Shown here one piece after another: positions 57,537-64,000 of a stretch of 64,000 nucleotides of DNA. Location: positions 218,888-282,887 of the forward strand of contig JACKFF010000005.1 of the NCBI GenBank assembly GCA_020632595.1. The letters run 5' to 3'. A program made the position numbers and the translations under genes. The stretch comes from Nitrospiraceae bacterium. GTDB lineage: Bacteria > Nitrospirota > Nitrospiria > Nitrospirales > UBA8639. Each line of letters opens with the position of its first letter. The stretch's first letter is position 1. The notes under the pieces are model-generated. The model saw only the letters and a program-made list of their open reading frames with translations, searched no databases and was not told the DNA's origin.

Positions 57537-58313
57537 ATGAAATTTGTCTGTCTCAAATGCGAAACCTATATGACTTTTGAAAAAGTCGAAAAACCAGCTG
57601 AAGGCTCTCTTGGGGTCTTTTTTGAATGCCCCTCCTGCCAATCGCGCTTTTCAATGGTGACCAATCCCGGCGAAACCCAGATGGTCTCTTCTTTAGGCGT
57701 TCAGTTGGGGGGGAGAACCGAGGCACCCAAACCCTTGGAAATGACCCGGGGCGGGCTAGAGGACAATGTTTCGGCGGGCATGGGACAGATGGCCGCCTAT
57801 TTGAACGAAAAAATTCAAGGTGGCCAATCGGCGGCAGTCTCAGCCTCAGCCCCTTCTGCGGCTCCGGCTGGTGCTGGTGCACCAGGCACCACTTCTGAAG
57901 GCGGCGGATGTCCCTTTTCCGCTATGGTTGCTCAAATGGGTTTGGGCTCAACCGGTTCGACCAGCGCTCCGGCTCCAGTTGCCGAACAAATATTATGGAC
58001 GCCGGATGCTCAGGAAAAACTGGCCAAATTGCCGTCTTTTGTGCAGCCGATGGTCAAAAGCAGCGTGGAGACCTATGCCCGTAAGAATGGTTTTACCACC
58101 GTGACCCTTCAGGTGATGGATGATTCCAAGAACGCCTCTACGGAGGGGATAAAGTGGACACCGGAGGCGCAACAACGGTTGGATAATATTCCAGACTTTA
58201 TTCGCCCCATGGCGCGGCGGGAAATTGAACGCCTAGTCAAAGAACGGGGACAGTCTGAAATTACGGCCCAGGTGATGGAAGAGGCCAAGGAAAAATTTAT
58301 GAAATTTATGTAG
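57537..58313 (+). CDS. Protein with an N-terminal zinc ribbon and two PCP_red domains
   Basis: A 258-residue soluble protein. The N-terminal CLKC-x(n)-CPSC is a ribbon. Then come an Ala/Pro/Gly-rich linker and a CPFSAMVAQMG element. Finally there are two tandem copies of the PCP_red domain: ILWTPDAQEKLAKLPSFVQPMVKSSVETYARKNG and IKWTPEAQQRLDNIPDFIRPMARREIERLVKERG, each ended by an xxITxxVMxxxK element. PCP_red is known from the C-terminus of the B subunit of light-independent protochlorophyllide reductase, but this organism shows no sign of photosynthesis here. The role is probably Fe-S or redox related. ATG 57537 follows GAAGGGA. Confidence 0.85.
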   Translation: MKFVCLKCETYMTFEKVEKPAEGSLGVFFECPSCQSRFSMVTNPGETQMVSSLGVQLGGRTEAPKPLEMTRGGLEDNVSAGMGQMAAYLNEKIQGGQSAAVSASAPSAAPAGAGAPGTTSEGGGCPFSAMVAQMGLGSTGSTSAPAPVAEQILWTPDAQEKLAKLPSFVQPMVKSSVETYARKNGFTTVTLQVMDDSKNASTEGIKWTPEAQQRLDNIPDFIRPMARREIERLVKERGQSEITAQVMEEAKEKFMKFM

Positions 58314-58337
58314 CCCAAATTCGCAAACGGGTTTATG

Positions 58338-58376
58338 AAAAAGGCGGGACTCACTGGGTCGCGCCTTTTTTTTTAT
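58338..58376 (+). terminator. Intrinsic terminator after the PCP_red gene
   Basis: Hairpin AAAAGGCG-GGACTCACTGGGTC-GCGCCTTTT (arms GGCG[GGACT] and [GGGTC]GCGCC) directly followed by a run of nine T. It lies 25 bases after the stop codon and ends the Mrp/PCP_red transcript. Confidence 0.85.
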
Positions 58377-58467
58377 TTTTCTACCTTTTACTCCCAACAA
58401 GGTTTGGGACTTTCACGACATTTTCCCCTTGTAATATCAATATATTTTGTGCGGGGACGAAACCCTG

Positions 58468-59106
58468 CTATGTGAAATCCTTCCAATTCGCGTACGGTTT
58501 TGTTCGGTAAATCTTTTCGGCCTTCATGGGTAATTCAACTCCCGCCTGTTCAAGGAGCTGAGCTGTCTTGCTTAGCGGCAACCCTACCACTGAAGGATAA
58601 TCCCCTTCGATTTTTTCGATGAGGTGCGCGCCTTCTCCTTGAATAGAATAGGCGCCTGCTTTCCCCAGGCTATCCTGAGTGTTCAGATAGGTCTGCAAGT
58701 CAGCATCTGAGAAGTTCTTGACCCAGACTTTGACGGTTTCTACATATGTTTCCCTTAGCTTCTTAGCCTTTGCTATTAAGGCCAAACCGGTATGGACGAG
58801 ATGACATCGGCCCCGCAAGCCGTTCAGCATGTGATGGGCATTTTCTAGGTCCACCGGTTTGCCAAGGATCTGACCATCCAATTCAATGGCCGTATCGCTG
58901 CCGATGACGAGGCTGTCGGGATAGTGACTCGCCACGGATTCGGCTTTTTCAAGGGCAAGGCGACGTACATGATTGGCAGGTGCCTCCTTGCCGAGAATTT
59001 CTTCATTGATTGCAGGCGAAATGATTTCAAAGGGAAGCCCCAAGAGGCTCAGCAGTTCTTTTCGACGAGGCGACGAGGATGCCAGGATGAGGTAAGGATG
59101 GGGCAT
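58468..59106 (-). CDS. maf: Maf-family nucleotide pyrophosphatase
   Basis: A 212-residue Maf protein: LILASSSPRRKELLSLLGLPFEIISP at the N-terminus, SLVIGSDTAIELDGQILGKPVDLENA (substrate pocket), HLVHTGLALI, and AGAYSIQGEGAHLIEKIEGDYPSVVGLPL in the C-terminal part. These enzymes hydrolyse non-canonical or modified nucleoside triphosphates, notably dTTP/UTP. It follows the dus gene directly with no gap (59106 and 59107), so the two are probably co-transcribed. Confidence 0.95.
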   Translation of the reverse strand: MPHPYLILASSSPRRKELLSLLGLPFEIISPAINEEILGKEAPANHVRRLALEKAESVASHYPDSLVIGSDTAIELDGQILGKPVDLENAHHMLNGLRGRCHLVHTGLALIAKAKKLRETYVETVKVWVKNFSDADLQTYLNTQDSLGKAGAYSIQGEGAHLIEKIEGDYPSVVGLPLSKTAQLLEQAGVELPMKAEKIYRTKPYANWKDFT

Positions 59107-60261
59107 TTAGAGAATGGCCGGTGTTTCCATGTCCTGGTTGTCTAGGGCACGAGCTTGGTATTGGTTGATCAAATTAATCACATCTGTTGTGGAATGGGTA
59201 CGAACGAGTTGTGCACGTATTGCCGCAGCATAGGGAAAGCCCGAGCAGTACCAGCCTAAGTGTTTGCGCATCCGTACGAAACGCTCTGCCCCATGGACCC
59301 GTTCAAACAGGGAGGCATGTTGGATCATGATTCCGAATTTTTCTTCCAGGCTTGGAACATGCTGCCGTGGCATACAGGATTGTCCGGTCTGCAACATTTC
59401 TCGTATCTGTTGAATCCCCTGAAAAACCCATGGATTGCCGAGTGAGCCACGGCCAATCAAGACGCCGTTTACGCCTGATTCCCGAATGCGGGCAGCGGAT
59501 TCTCCCAGACTCTGAATATCTCCATTGCCCAGGACAAGAATGCCATGCGGCTGAATTCGTTTTGCAGCTAGGGTGATCGCTTCCCAATCGGATTGTCCTC
59601 GGTACATTTGCGCTAGCGTGCGGCCGTGAATAGAGATGACCTCTGGGTGTCCCTGGATAAGACAGGCGCTCCATTCTTCGATCATATTCCGGTCGAAGCC
59701 AATGCGGGTTTTGACGGATAATGGAATGGCTTTGCGAATTGGGGAGTGGTGAAGGTCGCTCAGGAGGTGGCCAATGGCTTCTAAAGCTTTGGGTTTCATC
59801 CCGATTTGATTCAGGGTCTGGCCGGCACTCCAATCCTGAATGCCTTTTCGCGACATCTCTATCAGTTCCAGCGCCAACTTTGGAGTGCGAATCAATCCGG
59901 CGCCACTCCCCGAGGAAGCGACGTTTTTCGAAGGGCACCCCATATTGATATCCAACCCATCAAAACCCAATTCACAGACCACATGGGCCGCTTGGTAAAA
60001 TAACGCAGGTTCCTTCCCATAGATTTGGGCAATGACGGGACGTTCGGCTTCCGAGTATCGCAGGCTGTCGAGGGCCTTGAGTCTACCGGAACAGATGTCA
60101 TGGACGTTGGTGAATTCCGTAAAGACCACATCAGGTTTCCCATGAATTGCCACCATATGGCGGAAGGCCGAATCAGTGACGCCATCCATAGGGGCCAGTC
60201 CAATAATTGGTTGAGGAAGGGCCTGCCATAGTGTGGAGTCGGTCTGGTGAGAGTGAGTCAT
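59107..60261 (-). CDS. dus: tRNA-dihydrouridine synthase
   Basis: A 384-residue Dus-family flavoprotein. IIGLAPMDGVTDSAFRHM is the FMN-binding start, VIAQIYGKEPALF follows, GFDGLDINMGCPSKNVASSGSGAGLI holds the catalytic Cys region, and PLSVKTRIGFD, ISIHGRTLAQMYRGQSDWEAI, VLGNGDIQS and GVLIGRGSLGNPWVF line the barrel. It reduces uridine to dihydrouridine in tRNA. The length is somewhat above the usual 320-350 residues, with an insert between the Cys loop and SVKTRIG. The maf gene follows directly. Which subfamily (DusA, B or C) is not clear. Confidence 0.93.
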   Translation of the reverse strand: MTHSHQTDSTLWQALPQPIIGLAPMDGVTDSAFRHMVAIHGKPDVVFTEFTNVHDICSGRLKALDSLRYSEAERPVIAQIYGKEPALFYQAAHVVCELGFDGLDINMGCPSKNVASSGSGAGLIRTPKLALELIEMSRKGIQDWSAGQTLNQIGMKPKALEAIGHLLSDLHHSPIRKAIPLSVKTRIGFDRNMIEEWSACLIQGHPEVISIHGRTLAQMYRGQSDWEAITLAAKRIQPHGILVLGNGDIQSLGESAARIRESGVNGVLIGRGSLGNPWVFQGIQQIREMLQTGQSCMPRQHVPSLEEKFGIMIQHASLFERVHGAERFVRMRKHLGWYCSGFPYAAAIRAQLVRTHSTTDVINLINQYQARALDNQDMETPAIL

Positions 60262-60445
60262 GGGATGTGGAATGAAATCGGGTGCTTGAGTTCTGAGTGT
60301 ATTTTACCGAAAACCTCCAGGTGTTCCTTTTAGTTCTTACACCTTTAATCCTGACACAGCGGACCGACAATTGGCAGGAACCTTCTGGAAAAGCCCAGTT
60401 GGCACATAACTTGTTTTTCCCGTTGATGAATTTGGAGTTTAGTGG

Positions 60446-61534
60446 ATGTCATTACGTAGAAATACAACTTTAGAAGCGCCATCTGATACAAAACCTTATA
60501 CAAAAAAAATTGTGGTGGAGGAAGAGATTGTACGCGAAATCAAATCTCTTTGGACAGGACCTGAGACTGATGTGCGGACGGCCTTATTAAAAGAAATGGT
60601 CGGCAGTGTGGTGAGGCTTCGTGATTTGGATACGGATGTCATAGATGTCAAAATTCTTCATCGAGCTTTAAAAGAGCTTCGCTACTCTTTCCGGGTATTT
60701 CGGCAATATCGTGAGTTGAAAAAGGTCAGTATTTTTGGTTCAGCCCGGACCCCAGGGGATGATCCCAACTATACGCTGGCGTCCCAACTTGGGAAACTCC
60801 TCAGTCAACGTGGCTTTATGGTGATCACGGGCGGTGGGCCAGGGATTATGCTGGCCGGGAATGAGGGGGCTGGTCGGGAGAATAGTTTTGGGGTGAATAT
60901 AATGCTGCCTTTTGAGCAAGCCCCGAATGCGATGATTGCGGATGATAAAAAGCTTGTCCATCTGAAGTATTTCTTTACGCGAAAATTGTTGCTGGTGAAG
61001 GAAAGCCATGCCGTCGCGCTTTTTCCTGGAGGATTTGGGACGTTAGATGAGGCGTTTGAGGTGTTAACGCTGATTCAAACAGGGAAAACGCACCCGATTC
61101 CCGTCCTGTGTATTGAGTCCCCTGGTGGCAATTACTGGAAACGATTGATGGAGTTTTTTGAGCAACAACTCTTGTCTCGTGGATTTATTAATCAATCCGA
61201 TTTAGCACTCTTCAAAGTCGTGTATTCGCCAGAGGAAGCGGTTAAGGAAATTCAGCAATTTTTCCGGGTGTATCATTCTCTACGCATTGTGAAAGATTCA
61301 CTGGTTATCCGCATTCATCAACAGCTCTCGCAGGCCGAGATGGCCCAGTTGAACCAGGAATTTTCGGACCTCTTGACCGACGGGCAGTTTCAGCAAGTTG
61401 AGGCGTTGCCCGAGGAGTGGGATGAACCCCACATTTCACACCTGCCACGTCTGATGTTACATTTTAATTGGAAAGAGTTAGGTCGTCTTCGGCAATGCAT
61501 TGATTGGCTCAATGCCCGAGGATTAGCCGTATAG
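60446..61534 (+). CDS. LOG-family protein (lysine decarboxylase-like)
   Basis: A 362-residue protein. The central LOG-type nucleotide-binding domain reads VSIFGSARTPGDDPNY, GFMVITGGGPGIMLAGNEGA, YFFTRKLLLVKESHAVALFPGGFGTLDEAFEVLTLIQTGK. PGGxGTxxE is the family motif. The N-terminal ~90 residues and the C-terminal ~90 residues are extensions found in a bacterial subgroup. LOG enzymes release cytokinin-like bases from nucleotides, and other members are nucleotide 5'-monophosphate nucleosidases; the reaction here is unknown. The gene is divergent from dus. Confidence 0.88.
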   Translation: MSLRRNTTLEAPSDTKPYTKKIVVEEEIVREIKSLWTGPETDVRTALLKEMVGSVVRLRDLDTDVIDVKILHRALKELRYSFRVFRQYRELKKVSIFGSARTPGDDPNYTLASQLGKLLSQRGFMVITGGGPGIMLAGNEGAGRENSFGVNIMLPFEQAPNAMIADDKKLVHLKYFFTRKLLLVKESHAVALFPGGFGTLDEAFEVLTLIQTGKTHPIPVLCIESPGGNYWKRLMEFFEQQLLSRGFINQSDLALFKVVYSPEEAVKEIQQFFRVYHSLRIVKDSLVIRIHQQLSQAEMAQLNQEFSDLLTDGQFQQVEALPEEWDEPHISHLPRLMLHFNWKELGRLRQCIDWLNARGLAV

Positions 61535-61605
61535 GAATTTTGGATAATGCATTGAGGGTTTGTCCGGATTTATTGAAAGCTGATAAGCTCAGTCCGAAAG
61601 ACGAG

Positions 61606-62496
61606 ATGATAATGACACAAACAATGAAAAAATTTGATGAATTGCCCAATCAGAAACCACCGGACGTGGTGTTGTATCACGCCGATTGTATGGATGGATT
61701 TGGCGCTGCGTGGGCTCTTTGGAAACGATTTCCGCAGGCTCGCTATGTTGCGGTTAAGCATGGGAATCCGCCTCCGGATGGATTGCAAAACCAACATGTG
61801 GTGATGGTTGATTTTAGTTATCACCGCGAAACCATATTGGAGCTGGCAGATCAAGTGGCCAGTCTTTACATTTTAGATCATCATATTACCGCGCAGGATT
61901 CTCTGAAGGATTTGCCTTTTGCACATTTCGATATGAACCGGAGTGGCGCGGTCTTGGCATGGGAATGGGCTCACACGCAACCGGTTCCCTGGCTTCTCCA
62001 GTATGTGCAGGATAAGGATTTGTGGCAGTGGCAACTTCCCAGTAGTCGTGAAATTAGTGCGGCGCTGGCGTCATACCCTTTTGGATTTGAACGGTGGGAA
62101 TCCCTTCAATTTGAAACATTAAAGATTGAGGGGACTGGTATTTTACGATCCGAGAAGGCATTGGTTGAAAAGATGGCAACCGAAGTCATCATGGTGTCGT
62201 TCGCGGGACATATGGTTCCCGCTGTTCACTCTGCCGTTTTAACCAGCCAAATAGGGGAGCATCTTTCTGAGAAGCATCCATTTTGTCTCATTTGGCATCA
62301 AAAAGATGGCCGCCGGTATTTTTCTCTTCGGTCGAAAGCCGGAGGGATTTCCGTGGCTGATATTGCAGCCCAATATGGTGGAGGGGGGCATACCCATGCT
62401 GCCGGGTTCTCTATCGCTTTAGACGGTGATTCTCAGAATTTTTTTAACCCCGTTTTCGGTCTGCCTGAATTTTCTCCCGCCTCTTCCCGGTTCTGA
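61606..62496 (+). CDS. DHH/DHHA1-family phosphoesterase
   Basis: A 296-residue protein. The DHH part has VVLYHADCMDGFGAAWALWKRFPQ near the N-terminus and VASLYILDHHITAQ (DHH motif). The DHHA1 part ends in ISVADIAAQYGGGGHTHAAGFSI (GGGH motif). The family includes nanoRNases, c-di-AMP phosphodiesterases and oligonucleotide hydrolases. Sequence alone does not tell which. ATG 61606 lies 71 bases after the LOG-family stop; ATG 61612 is an alternative. The rhomboid gene follows. Confidence 0.88.
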   Translation: MIMTQTMKKFDELPNQKPPDVVLYHADCMDGFGAAWALWKRFPQARYVAVKHGNPPPDGLQNQHVVMVDFSYHRETILELADQVASLYILDHHITAQDSLKDLPFAHFDMNRSGAVLAWEWAHTQPVPWLLQYVQDKDLWQWQLPSSREISAALASYPFGFERWESLQFETLKIEGTGILRSEKALVEKMATEVIMVSFAGHMVPAVHSAVLTSQIGEHLSEKHPFCLIWHQKDGRRYFSLRSKAGGISVADIAAQYGGGGHTHAAGFSIALDGDSQNFFNPVFGLPEFSPASSRF

Positions 62497-62529
62497 CTAT
62501 TCAAAGGGAATTTTCTTGAGAGTGAATCG

Positions 62530-63246
62530 ATGATTCCCCTTCGGGATGACAATCCTACTGAAATTACACCTGTGGTGACGGTGGCGTTAATTGTCTCCTG
62601 CAGTATGGTGTTCCTGTATGAGATCTCTCTCTCAATCCCAAGGAGTGAAGCATTTGTTTATATGTTTGGAGCAATTCCCGCAGTCGTGTTGGGGCATGCT
62701 CAGTTACCGCCAGAGCTGGTGATTCTACCTGCCTATGGAACACTGTTTTCAAGCATGTTTCTCCATGGTGGCTGGATGCATTTAATAGGGAATATGCTTT
62801 ATCTGTGGATTTTTGGAAATAATATCGAAGATGTGATGGGCCATGCGAAGTTTGTGTTGTTCTATTTAATTTGTGGGGTACTGGCTGCCTTCAGCCATGC
62901 GTTGGTTGATCCCGAATCAACGATACCAATGGTTGGTGCGAGCGGGGCGATTTCAGGGATTTTGGGTGGGTATTTATTGCTGTATCCCCATGCGCGAGTA
63001 TTAGTGTTAGTGCCTTATGGGTTTATTGGAACCTTTAATGTTCCAGCGGCGATCGTATTGGGTTTATGGTTTTTAATGCAGGTTTTAAGCGGCGGTATGA
63101 GTCTTGGAAATCAAGGAGGCGGGGTCGCGTTCTTTGCGCACATCGGTGGATTTCTAGCTGGCATGATATTGATCGGATTTTTTAAGCATTCTCACGTCAG
63201 ATTTTTTAACCCACCTCATTCTTCAAGTTCATTTGGATCTTGGTAA
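62530..63246 (+). CDS. Rhomboid-family intramembrane protease
   Basis: A 238-residue membrane protein with about six helices. FSSMFLHGGWMHLIGNMLYLWIFG has the conserved HGGWxHLxxNM segment. VGASGAISGILGGYLLLYP has the catalytic Ser in GASG, and FFAHIGGFLAGM holds the catalytic His. It cleaves membrane-protein substrates within the bilayer. N-terminal IPLRDDNPTEITPVVT is typical of the family. It is the last protein-coding gene before the rRNA operon. Confidence 0.93.
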   Translation: MIPLRDDNPTEITPVVTVALIVSCSMVFLYEISLSIPRSEAFVYMFGAIPAVVLGHAQLPPELVILPAYGTLFSSMFLHGGWMHLIGNMLYLWIFGNNIEDVMGHAKFVLFYLICGVLAAFSHALVDPESTIPMVGASGAISGILGGYLLLYPHARVLVLVPYGFIGTFNVPAAIVLGLWFLMQVLSGGMSLGNQGGGVAFFAHIGGFLAGMILIGFFKHSHVRFFNPPHSSSSFGSW

Positions 63247-63612
63247 TCCGGTAATTTTTTATTTTTAGGTTGTTTTCTTGCAAGATCCCCCTGATAAAGT
63301 GGGTTTTGAAATCCAACTGGATAGAAAAAATCATTTTTGTAGTTATTTCACACCGTCTAAAGCATTTTTAGGAATACCGTGGAAATTTTCATAAGCTAAT
63401 AAGAATCCGGTAAGTTGCTAAAGAAGAGAAAAATGTTTTTGGAGATATTGCCGGAGGGAATTTGGAATTATTGGGTCATCCATCCAAAAGAATTGAAGAA
63501 GAATGCAATTCTTGAGGGTACTAACCTAACCAAGTTGGAAGACCGGGTCTGTAGTTTTTTGGGGAGCAAATTGATCAAATGAAAAATAAAAATAAAATAT
63601 GAAAGAAAGTAT
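63247..63612. other. AT-rich intergenic region before the rRNA operon
   Basis: About 365 bases without a supportable gene. The part just upstream of the promoter (63571-63612) is strongly A-rich, like an UP element. Confidence 0.5.
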
Positions 63613-63641
63613 TTGACAGTTTAATTCTATCCCCCTATAAT
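63613..63641 (+). promoter_or_regulatory. rRNA operon promoter
   Basis: Consensus TTGACA (63613-63618) and TATAAT (63636-63641) separated by exactly 17 bases, with an A-rich upstream stretch and a GC-containing discriminator after the -10. It lies about 95 bases before the 16S start. A leader with CTTTGAAAACTGAATAGC follows. Confidence 0.9.
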
Positions 63642-63736
63642 CACCCTTCGCCTTGAGAATTAGATCTTTGAAAACTGAATAGCTGGAAAAACAGTGGAAC
63701 AAGTGTATTGGAATGGCGGCCCTTGAAAATGGATTT

Positions 63737-64000
63737 TCTTTTGAGAGTTTGATCCTGGCTCAGAACGAACGCTGGCGGCGCGCCTAACACATGCAAGTCG
63801 AACGAGAATCCGGGGCAACCCGGTAGTAAAGTGGCAAACGGGTGAGGAATACATGGGTAACCTGCCCTTGAGAAGGGAATAACCCGCCGAAAGGTGAGCT
63901 AATACCCTATACGCTATCATTTTTACGAAAAAGATAGGAAAGCCAAGTCGAGGATTTGGTACTCAAGGAGGGGCTCATGTCCTATCAGCTTGTTGGTGGG
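63737..64000 (+). rRNA. rrs: 16S ribosomal RNA, 5' part
   Basis: AGAGTTTGATCCTGGCTCAG (from 63744) is the universal 5' primer site, followed by AACGAACGCTGGCGGCG and GTGAGGAATACATGGGTAAC. The 5' end is placed about 7 bases before the primer site. The gene runs off the window. The variable regions seen (for example GAACGAGAATCCGGGG) read like Nitrospira-type 16S. Confidence 0.97.

Noticed and set aside
1..64000. CRISPR arrays, tRNA genes and intact insertion sequences
   Set aside because: No regularly spaced repeats, no cloverleaf with a plausible T-arm, and no transposase frame were found by reading both strands.

Overview
The window comes from a Nitrospirota bacterium, most likely Nitrospira or a close relative. 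The main evidence is the 5' end of a 16S rRNA gene at the right edge, whose first ~260 bases read like a Nitrospira-type 16S. Supporting evidence is moderately high GC, long co-directional operons with ATGA/TGATG overlaps, and an intergenic element (about 26860-26985) that resembles repeats I remember from Nitrospira genomes. The code is the standard bacterial one, with TGA in general use as a stop.

Region 1 (about 1-22650) is a zinc/metal-limitation island. It holds zinc-independent (Cys-poor) ribosomal protein paralogues L33, S14, S18 and L31-B, plus an L28 copy broken by an in-frame TGA. It also holds five COG0523 (CobW/ZigA-type) GTPase genes: two with an intact CxCC motif, two with degenerate motifs, and one wrecked by an internal deletion. 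A tight operon (863-6830) adds a WD40 protein, a small Cys protein, a DUF3386-like protein, MoaB, an unknown protein, a ZIP transporter and a peroxiredoxin-like protein. A dihydroorotase (PyrC) and a ParA-type ATPase follow. Further right lie a His-rich protein, an FmdB-type zinc ribbon, and a Fur-family regulator (probably Zur) flanked by two MerC-domain membrane proteins. The common logic is replacing, scavenging and allocating zinc when it is scarce.

The island is interrupted at 9.2-12.1 kb by what looks like an integron relic. It has an IntI-like integrase C-terminus that has lost its catalytic tyrosine, a recognisable attC site (10165-10227), and AT-richer cassette genes, one of which is an AIPR-family (abortive infection/phage resistance) protein with a nuclease-like N-terminus.

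Region 2 (22.8-38.7 kb) is a complete Flp/Tad type IVb pilus locus, apart from a prepilin peptidase. It starts with a LytS-type kinase and a LytTR response regulator, then two near-identical Flp pilin genes, each with its own conserved leader and intrinsic terminator, and then rcpA/cpaC, tadE, cpaB, tadG, tadZ/cpaE, tadA/cpaF, tadB, tadC and tadD. Direct repeats matching the LytTR-binding pattern sit about 34 bp upstream of the -10 of both pilins. The second pilin unit is a segmental duplication that carries a decayed copy of the 3' end of the regulator gene.

Region 3 (38.9-63.2 kb) is mostly core genome: a fused AMP-ligase/ACP/acyltransferase, an HD-GYP protein, a DUF3482/DUF2868 pair, an AI-2E-type permease, MlaA, an RpoD-type sigma factor, a pentapeptide-repeat protein, several unknowns, GpmA, an Mrp-type ATPase beside a double PCP_red-domain protein, Maf, Dus, a LOG-family protein, a DHH phosphoesterase and a rhomboid protease. 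The window ends with a consensus sigma-70 promoter and the start of an rRNA operon. I saw no CRISPR array, tRNA gene or intact insertion sequence.
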